DNA of 64,000 bases from Geothermobacter hydrogeniphilus (GTDB lineage: Bacteria; Desulfobacterota; Desulfuromonadia; Desulfuromonadales; Geothermobacteraceae). The translations under genes were made by a program, and so were the position numbers. The DNA is taken from assembly GCF_002093115.1 (NCBI RefSeq), contig NZ_NAAD01000011.1, forward strand, positions 1 to 64,000, written 5' to 3'. Positions 27,500 to 38,383 of this stretch are shown here, piece by piece; within the stretch, counting starts at the first letter, position 1, and every line of letters begins with the position of its first letter. The notes under the pieces were generated by a model. That model saw nothing but the letters and a program-made list of their open reading frames with translations. It did not search any database and was not told the DNA's origin.

Positions 27500-27540
27500 C
27501 CAAACAAAAGGGGCGCCCTGCAGGCGCCCCTTTTGTTTGG
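27500..27540. terminator. Strong bidirectional terminator after the ferredoxin gene
   Basis: An 18-bp perfect inverted repeat CCAAACAAAAGGGGCGCC / GGCGCCCCTTTTGTTTGG with a five-base loop, 18 bases past the ferredoxin stop. The A/T arms give a U-run in both directions. Confidence 0.88.
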
Positions 27541-27557
27541 TTCAGAACTGATTCCGG

Positions 27558-28311
<754 letters not shown>

Positions 28312-28314
28312 CTC

Positions 28315-29968
<1,654 letters not shown>

Positions 29969-30043
29969 GTCATCCTCCTCGGGTTCCCGGTCACGCAGAC
30001 CTGAACCCTGCTTGCTTAGACTTATCAGTGCTTGTGGAAAAAA

Positions 30044-30066
30044 GGCGGCCAGGATACCCGGCCGCC
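30044..30066 (-). terminator. Attenuator hairpin between rpsB and tsf
   Basis: GGCGGCC / GGCCGCC stem followed by TTTTTT on the minus strand, within the 124-base rpsB-tsf gap. As in other bacteria, partial termination here would make more S2 than EF-Ts or the reverse after processing. Confidence 0.7.
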
Positions 30067-30092
30067 TCAAGTGCTTTCTGCTGACTTGAAAA

Positions 30093-30938
30093 TCAGCCTT
30101 CCGTCGGAGCTTCGACCGGTTTTTCAGCCGGTGCTTCAACCGGAGCCTCGGTCTTGGTGATCACCTCGGGGCCTTCGGTCGTCACGGCTTCGGCGGCAAC
30201 CTCCGGGGCAGCCGCCTCTTCACCGCCCTCAGCCTCGGTACGCAACGCCGCCTGCCGCAGTTCAGCCCCTTCGATACAGGCATCGGCCATCTTGGAGGCA
30301 AACAGGCGAATGGCGCGGATGGCGTCATCGTTGCCGGGGATGATATAGTCAATTTCGTCCGGGTCACAGTTGGTATCAACCACGGCAACCACCGGGATCT
30401 TCAACTTGCGCGCTTCATGAACGGCGATCTGTTCCTTCTTCGGATCGATGACAAAAACCGCACCGGGCAGCTTGTTCATCGCCTTGATCCCGCCGAGGTT
30501 CTTTTCCAGCTTGGTCTTCTCACGGTCAAGCTGCAGCCCCTCTTTCTTGGTCAGCAGCTCGTAGGTGCCGTCAGTGGACATGGCCTCGATTTTCTTCAAC
30601 CGCTCGATACTGGCCTTGATGGTCGCGTAGTTGGTCAGCATGCCGCCGAGCCAGCGGTTGTTGACGAAAAACTGATCGGCCCGCAGGGCTTCTTCGCGGA
30701 TCGAATCCTGCGCCTGCTTCTTGGTGCCGACGAAGAGAACCTTCTGACCGTCGGCGACGACGTCGCGGACGAAGGCGTAGGCGGTCTTGAAGTATCGAAC
30801 CGTTTTCTGCAGGTCGATAATGTAGATGCCGTTGCGGGCGCCGAAAATATAGGGCTTCATTTTCGGGTTCCAGCGGCGGGTCTGGTGACCGAAATGGACA
30901 CCGGCCTCAAGCAATTGTTTCATGGTGATCTGGGCCAT
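30093..30938 (-). CDS. rpsB: 30S ribosomal protein S2
   Basis: A 281-residue S2: [59 protein letters not shown], and [27 protein letters not shown]. The last 50 residues form a low-complexity Glu/Ala/Pro/Val tail not found in E. coli S2. The first gene of the rpsB-tsf-pyrH-frr run. Confidence 0.98.
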   Translation of the reverse strand: MAQITMKQLLEAGVHFGHQTRRWNPKMKPYIFGARNGIYIIDLQKTVRYFKTAYAFVRDVVADGQKVLFVGTKKQAQDSIREEALRADQFFVNNRWLGGMLTNYATIKASIERLKKIEAMSTDGTYELLTKKEGLQLDREKTKLEKNLGGIKAMNKLPGAVFVIDPKKEQIAVHEARKLKIPVVAVVDTNCDPDEIDYIIPGNDDAIRAIRLFASKMADACIEGAELRQAALRTEAEGGEEAAAPEVAAEAVTTEGPEVITKTEAPVEAPAEKPVEAPTEG

Positions 30939-31058
30939 CGGATACTGCTCCTCTGCTAGGTGGTTTGAACCTCCGCCCCCCTCAGCTCCGAACGGCTTCC
31001 AGGCAGTGCCGGAAGACCCCCGACCGGATCAGGAGACGTGTGAATTGGACAACGCGTT

Positions 31059-31087
31059 TCTATAACATGCCGAAGGAGCTCAGGCAA
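31059..31087 (-). promoter_or_regulatory. Candidate promoter of rpsB
   Basis: TTGCCT (31087-31082), 17-base spacer, TATAGA (31064-31059), giving a leader of about 110 bases to rpsB, long enough for S2 autoregulation, though I cannot identify a known S2 leader fold. Confidence 0.45.
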
Positions 31088-31138
31088 GTGAAAAAAAGCA
31101 CTCCGCGACACCCATCCAGGTTTACATCCCGGCACCCC

Positions 31139-31144
31139 TATAAT
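31139..31144 (+). promoter_or_regulatory. Perfect -10 (TATAAT) just upstream of lptF
   Basis: TATAAT ends 14 bases before the lptF ATG at 31159. No good -35 at 16-18 bases is seen (TTTACA is only 12 bases away). There is no ribosome site between, so the message may be leaderless or nearly so. Confidence 0.45.
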
Positions 31145-31158
31145 AGTATGATGCGGTT

Positions 31159-32334
31159 ATGCTGATGACCCGGATCGACCGATATATTCTCAGGGAAATC
31201 GCCGCACCGACCCTGCTGTCGCTGCTGGTTTTCACCTTTGTGCTGCTTGCCGGGCGAACTCTCAAACTGGCCCGTCTGGTGATCAACAACGGGGTTCCCC
31301 TGCAGGATATCCTGCACCTGCTCGTCGATCTGCTGCCCTCCTTTCTCAGCATCACCCTGCCCCTCTCCATCCTGCTTGGAACCCTGCTGGCGTTTTCCCG
31401 GCTTTCGGCCGATGCGGAAATCATCGCCCTCAAGGCAAGCGGACTCAGCCTCAACCACCTGTTGCGTCCGGCGCTGATCATGGCCCTCGTGGCCTGCCTG
31501 GTGACCGCCTCACTGACCCTCTACCTGAAACCTCTGGGCTATTCCGCGTTTCGTGGCCGGATTTTCAAAATTCTCAGCCAACGAACCAGTGTCGGTCTGC
31601 AGGCGCGGGTTTTCCAGACAGAGTTTCCGGGGATGGTTCTCTATGCCGACAACCTCGACGAACGCAACTCAACGCTTGAAGGCGTTTTCATTTCCGATCA
31701 ACGCATGGGGACGACCCCCTCAACGATTGTCGCCGAATCAGGTCGTTTCCTTTCCGACCCGAAACGTCAGAGCCTGACCCTGCAACTGAGCCGGGGACAG
31801 ATCCACCGCTACCCGCAGGACAGCACCGAAGACACCTACCAGGTGATTGATTTCAACAACTATGCGATCAACCTGCCTCTCGACCAGGTCGGCCAGCCCC
31901 CCGGCCGTCAGAAAGTCAAGGAACTCTCCCTGGCAAACCTGCTGAAACGGGTAAAAAACACCGATTCCATTGCGGAACAATTCAAGAGCCGGGCCGAGCT
32001 GCACCATCGTTTCAGCATGATTCCAATCCCCCTGCTGTTCGCCCTGCTGGCCCTGCCGCTCGGCATACAATCCAACCGGTCGGGCAAGGGCGGCGGTTTC
32101 GCCATCGGTCTGCTGGTCTACCTCTCCTACTACCTGGCAACCTCATTTGCCGGAACCCTGGTGGTTGAACAGCACTGGCCGGCAGCCCTGACCCTCTGGA
32201 CGCCGCCACTGCTGTTTCTGCTGCTCGGCACCGTTCTTTACCGGCAGGCCCTGCATGAACGTCGTCTGCGCCATCTCGACCACCTGATCCGCCTGGTCCA
32301 GGGCATCTGGCGACCGGGCCGCCGCGAGAACTGA
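31159..32334 (+). CDS. lptF: LPS export ABC transporter permease LptF
   Basis: One of the two permeases that extract LPS from the inner membrane in the LptB2FG complex. The 391-residue protein has the family N terminus RIDRYILREIAAPTLLSLLV, six hydrophobic helices, a periplasmic beta-jellyroll (about 120-270), and RFSMIPIPLLFALLALPLGI at the second membrane half. An ATG at 31165 is an alternative start (MTRIDRYIL). It is followed after one base by lptG; the LptB, LptA and LptC genes are 16 kb away at 47.6-49.4 kb. Confidence 0.95.
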   Translation: MLMTRIDRYILREIAAPTLLSLLVFTFVLLAGRTLKLARLVINNGVPLQDILHLLVDLLPSFLSITLPLSILLGTLLAFSRLSADAEIIALKASGLSLNHLLRPALIMALVACLVTASLTLYLKPLGYSAFRGRIFKILSQRTSVGLQARVFQTEFPGMVLYADNLDERNSTLEGVFISDQRMGTTPSTIVAESGRFLSDPKRQSLTLQLSRGQIHRYPQDSTEDTYQVIDFNNYAINLPLDQVGQPPGRQKVKELSLANLLKRVKNTDSIAEQFKSRAELHHRFSMIPIPLLFALLALPLGIQSNRSGKGGGFAIGLLVYLSYYLATSFAGTLVVEQHWPAALTLWTPPLLFLLLGTVLYRQALHERRLRHLDHLIRLVQGIWRPGRREN

Positions 32335-32335
32335 C

Positions 32336-33418
32336 ATGCGCCTGCTCGACCGTTACCTGCTGAAAAACTACGTCAGGATATTCGCCCTGGCCCTGGCCGC
32401 CTTCGGCGGCATCTATCTTCTGGTCGAATTTTTCGAAAAGGTGGATGACTTTCTTGAACACAAGGCGGCCATCAACCTGTACCTGGCCTACTTCTTCTGG
32501 AAAATCCCCATCATCCTCAAGGACATAACCCCCCTGGCAGTCCTGCTGGCAACCTTCCTGACCCTTGGCGGCCTGTCCCGGCACGGCGAACTGACAGCCA
32601 TGCGCGCCTGCGGTATCGGCCTGGTACGCATTTCCCGCCCCCTGGTCCTGGCCGCCCTGACGGTATCACTGTTGCTGCTGGTCGGCGGGGACCTGGTCAC
32701 TCCCCTGGCGGCCCACAAAACCGAGTACATCATGCGCACCGAAGTCAGCGGGCAGCCTCCGCTGGCCATGAAGAGGGACTCGCTGTGGTTCCGCGAGGGG
32801 CGCAACATCATCTTCATCCGTCTCGCCGAACCGAAGAAAAATCAGCTGCAGGGTGTCACGATCTATGAAATGGATCAGAACTTTCACCTGAGACGCCGTC
32901 TTGATGCCAAAAAAGCGTATTACGACGCGTCAGCGGGATGGATTCTGGAGTACGTCAAAATCCATGATTTCTCCGGCGAACGGAATCTGAAGAATTTCTC
33001 GGCAAAGAAGTTGCTGCCCTATCCTCTGCAGAAAAAACCGGAAAACTTCAATGCCGCGGTGCGCCGCAACGATGAAGCCCGACTGCAGGACCTTTACCGC
33101 CAGGTGCGTCAACTCGAAGCTGAAGGCTACGACGCCACCCGCGCCCGGGTTGACCTGCAGGCCCGCATCGCGACCCCCTTTACCTGCCTGGTGATGGCCT
33201 TCCTCGGCATCCCCTTCGCCCTGCAGCGTGGTCGCGCCAGCAACCTGGCGCTTGGGATCGGCATCAGCATTGCCATCGGCATCAGCTATTTCCTGCTGCA
33301 GGCGACCCTGCTCGCCTTCGGCTATGCGGGCGCCCTGCCCCCCTGGTTGGCGGCCTGGTCCGGAAACCTGCTGGTTGGCATGCTCGGCACATGGATGCTG
33401 CTCAACACCCGCCAGTAG
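32336..33418 (+). CDS. lptG: LPS export ABC transporter permease LptG
   Basis: The second LPS permease, 360 residues: MRLLDRYLLKNYVRIFALAL start, KIPIILKDITPLAVLLATFLTLGGL coupling region, periplasmic jellyroll (about 140-270), and TPFTCLVMAFLGIPFALQRGRASNLALGI. The start is one base after the lptF stop, so expression is coupled. Confidence 0.96.
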   Translation: MRLLDRYLLKNYVRIFALALAAFGGIYLLVEFFEKVDDFLEHKAAINLYLAYFFWKIPIILKDITPLAVLLATFLTLGGLSRHGELTAMRACGIGLVRISRPLVLAALTVSLLLLVGGDLVTPLAAHKTEYIMRTEVSGQPPLAMKRDSLWFREGRNIIFIRLAEPKKNQLQGVTIYEMDQNFHLRRRLDAKKAYYDASAGWILEYVKIHDFSGERNLKNFSAKKLLPYPLQKKPENFNAAVRRNDEARLQDLYRQVRQLEAEGYDATRARVDLQARIATPFTCLVMAFLGIPFALQRGRASNLALGIGISIAIGISYFLLQATLLAFGYAGALPPWLAAWSGNLLVGMLGTWMLLNTRQ

Positions 33419-33497
33419 CAACACAACACAAAGGGAAACGTTCCACGGGCAAATCAGACCTGCTTGAACTGCCCCGGGGATATGTTTTAGTTTGGAG

Positions 33498-34364
33498 ATG
33501 AAAAATGCCATGATACGAATCATTCTGCTGCTGCTCTTCAGCCTCGGCCCGGCCGTCTCCGGCCAGGCTCTCGACATCACCTCGGTACAACCCTCGACCA
33601 CCTCCCCGGGGGAGAGAGTAACCCTTACCGGCGGGCCGTTTTCCCAGCGGACCCTGGTCATGCTCGGCAACTCCATGTTGACGCCGGCGACCCTGCAGAA
33701 CGGTCGCTTGTCGGTCCGCATCCCGGAGGGTCTCGCCCCCGGAGACTATGTCATCTTCGTCACCGAGGGGAACACCACCTCGCAGCAGGCCTTTATTCTG
33801 CACCTGGTGGAAAAACGGCCGCTTATCAAGGGGATTTCGCCGGCCAAGATCGATAACTGCCAGGCATCTGACAACGGCACGGAACTTCAGATCACCGGCA
33901 GCGGCTTTGCCAAGGGGGCCAAGATTCTGCTCGACGGCGCGGCCGTGGCCACCGAACGCTCCGAATCCGGATCGCTCAGCGCGACCCTGCCCCCGCTTGC
34001 GGCAGGCAACCACCGGGTTCAGGTCGTCAATCCGGCCGGCGACACATCCATCCCTTTCAACATCACGGTTTCCGATCAACCGACCATCGACGACATCAGT
34101 GTCGGTGATGACCTGGTCAACGCCTATCAGCTGATCATTTCCGGACGCAACTTCAGCCCCCGGTCGAAACTGCTGGTCAACGGCAAGCCGATCAGCGCTT
34201 ACGGCCGTTTCCATCCCCGCGACAAGGACAACGTCGAATATATCGACTGCAACACCCTGCGCTACACCCGTTACCAGGTCAGCGGGCAATTGCAGCGGGT
34301 CCGGTTCCGAATCCAGAACCCGAGCGGCCGGCAGAGCAATATCTACGAAGCAACGATTCGTTGA
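33498..34364 (+). CDS. Secreted protein with IPT/TIG-type Ig-like domains
   Basis: The 288-residue protein has a signal peptide (hydrophobic IRIILLLLFSLGPAVSGQA, cleavage after about residue 24). Two or three immunoglobulin-like IPT repeats follow, seen from the recurring 'I..I.P......G..VTLTG..F' and 'LQITGSGFAKGAKILLDGAA' patterns, ending with LIISGRNFSPRSKLLVNGKP. It should be periplasmic or surface-exposed; no catalytic motif is visible and its role is unknown. The ATG at 33498 touches GGAG; 33510 is an alternative. It follows lptG by 79 bases and ends before a strong hairpin. Confidence 0.75.
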   Translation: MKNAMIRIILLLLFSLGPAVSGQALDITSVQPSTTSPGERVTLTGGPFSQRTLVMLGNSMLTPATLQNGRLSVRIPEGLAPGDYVIFVTEGNTTSQQAFILHLVEKRPLIKGISPAKIDNCQASDNGTELQITGSGFAKGAKILLDGAAVATERSESGSLSATLPPLAAGNHRVQVVNPAGDTSIPFNITVSDQPTIDDISVGDDLVNAYQLIISGRNFSPRSKLLVNGKPISAYGRFHPRDKDNVEYIDCNTLRYTRYQVSGQLQRVRFRIQNPSGRQSNIYEATIR

Positions 34365-34383
34365 AACAGGTGCCTCCATGACA

Positions 34384-34419
34384 GCAAAGGCCCCGCGGCA
34401 TTCACCGCGGGGCCTTTGC
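34384..34419. terminator. Bidirectional terminator between the IPT gene and ahcY
   Basis: GCAAAGGCCCCGCGG / CCGCGGGGCCTTTGC, a 15-bp perfect stem with a six-base loop between convergent genes. Confidence 0.8.
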
Positions 34420-34456
34420 TGTTGCTGCTGATCCGGGGCTTGCCCGGCATCCCTTG

Positions 34457-35890
34457 TCAATACCGGTAATGATCCGGCTTGTAGGGCCCGTCGACCGGCA
34501 CGCCGAGATAGTCGGCCTGTTCGGCAGTCAACCGGGTGAGACTGCCCCCCAGCTTGTCGAGATGCAACCGGGCGACCTTTTCATCAAGCCGCTTCGGCAA
34601 CACGTAAACCTCCTTGTCATAGCGATCGCCGTTGCAGAAGAGTTCGATCTGGGCAATGACCTGGTTGCTGAAGCTGTTGGACATGACGAAGGACGGATGG
34701 CCGGTGGCACAGCCGAGGTTGAGCAATCGCCCCTCGGCCAGCACAATGATCGCGTGCCCGTCGGGAAAAACCCACTGGTCGACCTGGTTGCCATGCTCCT
34801 GCGGATTCTTCAGATTGACCTTGCGGACCCCCGGAATTCTCGCCAGTCCGGCCATGTCGATTTCATTGTCGAAATGTCCGATATTGCCGACGATGGCGTT
34901 ATGTTTCATCCGTTGCATCTGCGCGGCGGTGATGATATCCCGGTTGCCGGTGGTGGTCACGAACAGGTCGGCTTTCTCCACCACCTCGTCGAGAGTACGT
35001 ACTTCGTAACCCTCCATCAACGCCTGCAGAGCGCAGATCGGATCGATCTCGGTGACAATCACCCGGGCCCCCTGCCCGCGCAGGGACTGGCAGCACCCCT
35101 TGCCGACATCCCCATAGCCGCAGACCACGGCGACCTTGCCGGAAAGCATCACGTCGGTGGCGCGCATGATGCCGTCAACCAGGCTGTGACGACAGCCGTA
35201 GATGTTGTCGAACTTGCTCTTGGTGACTGAATCATTGACATTCATCGCCGCAAAAGGAAGCTGACCGTCCCGCTGCAGCTGGTAAAGGCGGTGAACGCCC
35301 GTGGTGGTTTCTTCGGTCACCCCGCGGATGGAATCACAGGTGGCACTCCAGCGTCCGCTGCCGGCTTCGATCGTCGGTCGCAGGCAGTTGATCAGCTCGA
35401 TCCAGTCCTCCGGATCGTCCGTCTTGACCTCGGGCAGCCCCTGCCGTTCCCAGGCGGCACCGTTGAGTACCATCATGGTGGCATCTCCGCCATCGTCGAG
35501 AATCATGTTCGGCAGTTCGCCATCCGGCCAGGACAGGGCCTGTTCTGTACACCACCAGTATTCCTGAAGAGTTTCCCCCTTCCAGGCGAACACCGGGACA
35601 CCGGCCGCGGCAATCGCCGCTGCGGCGTGGTCCTGGGTTGAGAAGATATTGCAGGATGCCCATCGCACCCGGGCTCCGAGTTCAACCAGGGTTTCGATCA
35701 GCACCGCGGTCTGGATGGTCATGTGCAGCGAACCGGTGATACGCGCGCCCCGCAACGGCTTCTGTTCACGATATTCTTCGCGCAGGGCCATCAGGCCCGG
35801 CATTTCAACCTCGGCCAGTTCGATTTCCCGCCGACCGAAATCGGCCAGGCCGATATCCTTGACCTTGAAATCCTGCTTTGCAGTCATCAT
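34457..35890 (-). CDS. ahcY: Adenosylhomocysteinase
   Basis: Splits S-adenosylhomocysteine to adenosine and homocysteine using tightly bound NAD, relieving product inhibition of methyltransferases. The 477-residue protein has [47 protein letters not shown], the NAD-binding [17 protein letters not shown] and the C-terminal KPDHYRY. The ATG at 35890 follows AAGGAG. It is read in the same direction as the glycosyltransferase and metK, so two steps of the SAM cycle flank one sugar transferase. Confidence 0.97.
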   Translation of the reverse strand: MMTAKQDFKVKDIGLADFGRREIELAEVEMPGLMALREEYREQKPLRGARITGSLHMTIQTAVLIETLVELGARVRWASCNIFSTQDHAAAAIAAAGVPVFAWKGETLQEYWWCTEQALSWPDGELPNMILDDGGDATMMVLNGAAWERQGLPEVKTDDPEDWIELINCLRPTIEAGSGRWSATCDSIRGVTEETTTGVHRLYQLQRDGQLPFAAMNVNDSVTKSKFDNIYGCRHSLVDGIMRATDVMLSGKVAVVCGYGDVGKGCCQSLRGQGARVIVTEIDPICALQALMEGYEVRTLDEVVEKADLFVTTTGNRDIITAAQMQRMKHNAIVGNIGHFDNEIDMAGLARIPGVRKVNLKNPQEHGNQVDQWVFPDGHAIIVLAEGRLLNLGCATGHPSFVMSNSFSNQVIAQIELFCNGDRYDKEVYVLPKRLDEKVARLHLDKLGGSLTRLTAEQADYLGVPVDGPYKPDHYRY

Positions 35891-35962
35891 TTATCAACTC
35901 CTTGTTATGCCGCCCGATCAGAACGGGCCCAGGGTTACCCTGAAACGGTGATCCGCACCGGT

Positions 35963-37033
35963 TCAGGCATCCGTTCCGCATTCCCGCCGCAACTGCAGCT
36001 GAAACCAGATCCAGGTCAACAATCCCGCCAGGGCATGACCGACCGGATTGTCGGTCAACAGGTTGAAGCAACGATCAAACCCGCGCAGCTGCCGCTCGAT
36101 CTCCGCCGGAGATGTTTCCAGGGTCCAGCGCCCGGAGCGTATCCGCCGGGCAAGCAGTAACTGCCAGGCATTACCGCGGACATAGCGACCGGTCCGGTAC
36201 CAGAGCTGCAGACGTTTTTGCAACTGGCGTTCGGCGATCATGGCCTGAAAGCGCCGCAGGAATGGAGCAAGCCGCAATTCACCGGTTTCCGCCTGTTGAC
36301 GATAGATCGGCCCGGTCGCGGTCAAAAACTCGGTCATCCCCAGGGCACGAAAATTCATCAGCAGGGCGTTGAGCAGCTGCCGTTGACGCAACCCTTCACG
36401 GGCAAAGCGACGCGCGGAGGTCTCGATCTCGGCGTTCAACAGCAACCATCGACCGCGCTGCCTGAGCCGCTCTGCCAGACGGGTATCTTCAAACAGCGGC
36501 CAGTCTTCGGGGAACCCGCCCAGGGCATCAAAGACGGTTGCCGCCATCAGCATCCCCTGGTCGCCGTGGGTACAGCCGGGGCGGTCGAGACGGGCCTTGA
36601 TTTCCCAATAGAGCAGTTTTTCCCGCAGGGCGGGCGGCGCGTCGCCGAAAAGAAGCCGGAAATGACCGGCAATCATCCCCTCACCGGACGCGGCAAGCTG
36701 TTCGACAGCTGTTGCCAGCGCATGACTGTCCGGCAATCGGCTGTCAACATGCAGAAAAAGAAGAAATCGGCCGCGAGCTGCCGCCCGCCCCCGATTCATC
36801 TGGACCGCCCTGCCCCGCGGCGCCTCTATCCAGCGGGTCGCAAAACCTTTCTGCGCTCGCCGCCGGACAAGTTCCCGTCCCTCATCGACTGAACCGCCAT
36901 CGGCAAAGATGACTTCAAAAAAGAGCCCATCCTGCCGCTGCAGCATGGCAAGAAAGTCGGCAATCGCCGCCGCCTCGTTGAGAACCGGGACAATGATCGA
37001 AAGCTGCGGCTGGTTCGCCCTGGAAGCGGTCAT
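35963..37033 (-). CDS. TIGR04283-like family 2 glycosyltransferase
   Basis: A 356-residue GT2 protein. It starts QLSIIVPVLNEAAAIADFLA, followed by EVIFADGGSVDEG, then APRGRAVQMNRGRAAARGRF and FLHVDSRLP, the pattern of the TIGR04283 group associated with arsenosugar/selenium-linked radical SAM clusters. Beyond the usual 220-230 residues it carries an extra C-terminal region of about 120 residues rich in Arg and Leu, ending with a hydrophobic helix. No SD precedes the ATG at 37033, which follows the metK terminator directly. The acceptor is unknown. Confidence 0.8.
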   Translation of the reverse strand: MTASRANQPQLSIIVPVLNEAAAIADFLAMLQRQDGLFFEVIFADGGSVDEGRELVRRRAQKGFATRWIEAPRGRAVQMNRGRAAARGRFLLFLHVDSRLPDSHALATAVEQLAASGEGMIAGHFRLLFGDAPPALREKLLYWEIKARLDRPGCTHGDQGMLMAATVFDALGGFPEDWPLFEDTRLAERLRQRGRWLLLNAEIETSARRFAREGLRQRQLLNALLMNFRALGMTEFLTATGPIYRQQAETGELRLAPFLRRFQAMIAERQLQKRLQLWYRTGRYVRGNAWQLLLARRIRSGRWTLETSPAEIERQLRGFDRCFNLLTDNPVGHALAGLLTWIWFQLQLRRECGTDA

Positions 37034-37040
37034 TAAAAAA

Positions 37041-37064
37041 ACGGCGGGACTCGCGGCCCGCCGT
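37041..37064 (-). terminator. Terminator of metK, abutting the glycosyltransferase start
   Basis: ACGGCGGG / CCCGCCGT stem with eight-base loop, then TTTTTTTAATG on the minus strand; the ATG is the start of the next gene. Confidence 0.8.
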
Positions 37065-37118
37065 CTACCGGAAAATCGGGGGCTCGAGCTACAGTCCCGC
37101 TCCTGCCTCCTGAACCGG

Positions 37119-38288
37119 CTAGAGTCCCGCCAGCTTTTTCAGGCTGTCGGCCCGATCGGTACGTTCCCAGGTGAACTCGGGAAGCTCGCGGCCGAAATGG
37201 CCATAGGCGGCCGTGCGACGATAAATCGGTCGCAGCAGGTCGAGAGTCTCGATAATACCGCGCGGGGTCAGGTCAAATTCCTCCTGCGCGATCCTGGCGA
37301 TATCGTTGGACGGGATCTTCCCGGTGCCGAAGGTATTGATCATGACCGAAACCGGTTCGGCGACGCCAATGGCGTAGGCCAGCTGGACCTCGCATTTATC
37401 GGCCAGCCCGCCGGCGACAATATTCTTGGCCACGTAACGCCCCATGTAGGACGCGCTGCGATCAACCTTGGACGGATCCTTGCCGGAGAAGGCACCACCG
37501 CCATGCGAGCCCTGGCCACCATAGGTATCAACGATGATCTTGCGTCCGGTCAGGCCGCAGTCACCCATCGGTCCGCCGACCACGAAACGCCCGGTCGGGT
37601 TGATGAAGTACTTGGTCTGTTCATCGATCAGGTCGGCCGGAATGATCTTTTTCACCACTTCCTCGATAATCCCTTCGCGCAGATTGTCGTAGGTAACATC
37701 GGGGTTGTGCTGCGAGGAGATAACAACCGCGTCGACCCGAATCGGCTTGTCGTTGATGTACTGGATCGAAACCTGGGATTTGCTGTCCGGACGAAGGAAA
37801 TTGAGCAGACCGCTCTTGCGCACCTCGGCCAACCGCTGGGTCAGCTTGTGAGCGAACATGATCGGCATCGGCATCAGCTCAGGGGTTTCATTACAGGCAT
37901 AGCCGAACATCAGTCCCTGGTCCCCGGCCCCCTGGGCCGTGAACAGGCCCTCTCCCTCGGTCACGCCCTGGGAGATATCCGGCGACTGCCGGTCGATACT
38001 GGTCATCACCGCGCAGGTTTCCCAGTCGAACCCCATCGCCGAATCGTCGTAACCGATCTCGCGGATGGTCTGCCGAACGATTTCCGGCATATCGACATAG
38101 GCACTGGTGGTAATTTCACCGGCGATCATCGCCATCCCGGTTGTGACCAGTGTCTCACAGGCCACACGCGCTTTTTTGTCCTCAGTGAGAATCGCGTCGA
38201 GAATTGCGTCGGATATCTGGTCGGCAACCTTGTCAGGATGTCCTTCACTGACAGATTCCGAGGTAAACAGAAAGTCGGTCATAGCCAT
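37119..38288 (-). CDS. metK: S-adenosylmethionine synthetase
   Basis: Makes SAM from methionine and ATP. The 389-residue protein shows [36 protein letters not shown] and the P-loop-like [17 protein letters not shown]. The start codon at 38288 is followed within nine bases by the family motif. It has a clear promoter (38330-38360) only 40 bases upstream, leaving no space for a SAM riboswitch. Confidence 0.98.
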   Translation of the reverse strand: MAMTDFLFTSESVSEGHPDKVADQISDAILDAILTEDKKARVACETLVTTGMAMIAGEITTSAYVDMPEIVRQTIREIGYDDSAMGFDWETCAVMTSIDRQSPDISQGVTEGEGLFTAQGAGDQGLMFGYACNETPELMPMPIMFAHKLTQRLAEVRKSGLLNFLRPDSKSQVSIQYINDKPIRVDAVVISSQHNPDVTYDNLREGIIEEVVKKIIPADLIDEQTKYFINPTGRFVVGGPMGDCGLTGRKIIVDTYGGQGSHGGGAFSGKDPSKVDRSASYMGRYVAKNIVAGGLADKCEVQLAYAIGVAEPVSVMINTFGTGKIPSNDIARIAQEEFDLTPRGIIETLDLLRPIYRRTAAYGHFGRELPEFTWERTDRADSLKKLAGL

Positions 38289-38329
38289 GGGGCATACTCC
38301 TTCAGTTTATGCGTGAGATATAAGCGGGT

Positions 38330-38360
38330 CATTCTAGGAGGCCAAACACGAAACTGTCAA
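38330..38360 (-). promoter_or_regulatory. Sigma-70 promoter of metK
   Basis: TTGACA (38360-38355) and TAGAAT (38335-38330) on the minus strand with a 19-base spacer, which is longer than ideal. Confidence 0.55.
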
Positions 38361-38383
38361 GATTGATCGCCTGTTCACCCTCT

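Noticed and set aside
31122-31481. Minus-strand frame overlapping lptF
   Set aside because: It is antisense to lptF and has no recognisable family or ribosome site.
38289-38383. SAM riboswitch upstream of metK
   Set aside because: The leader after the promoter is only about 40 bases, too short for any SAM class, and no conserved core is visible.
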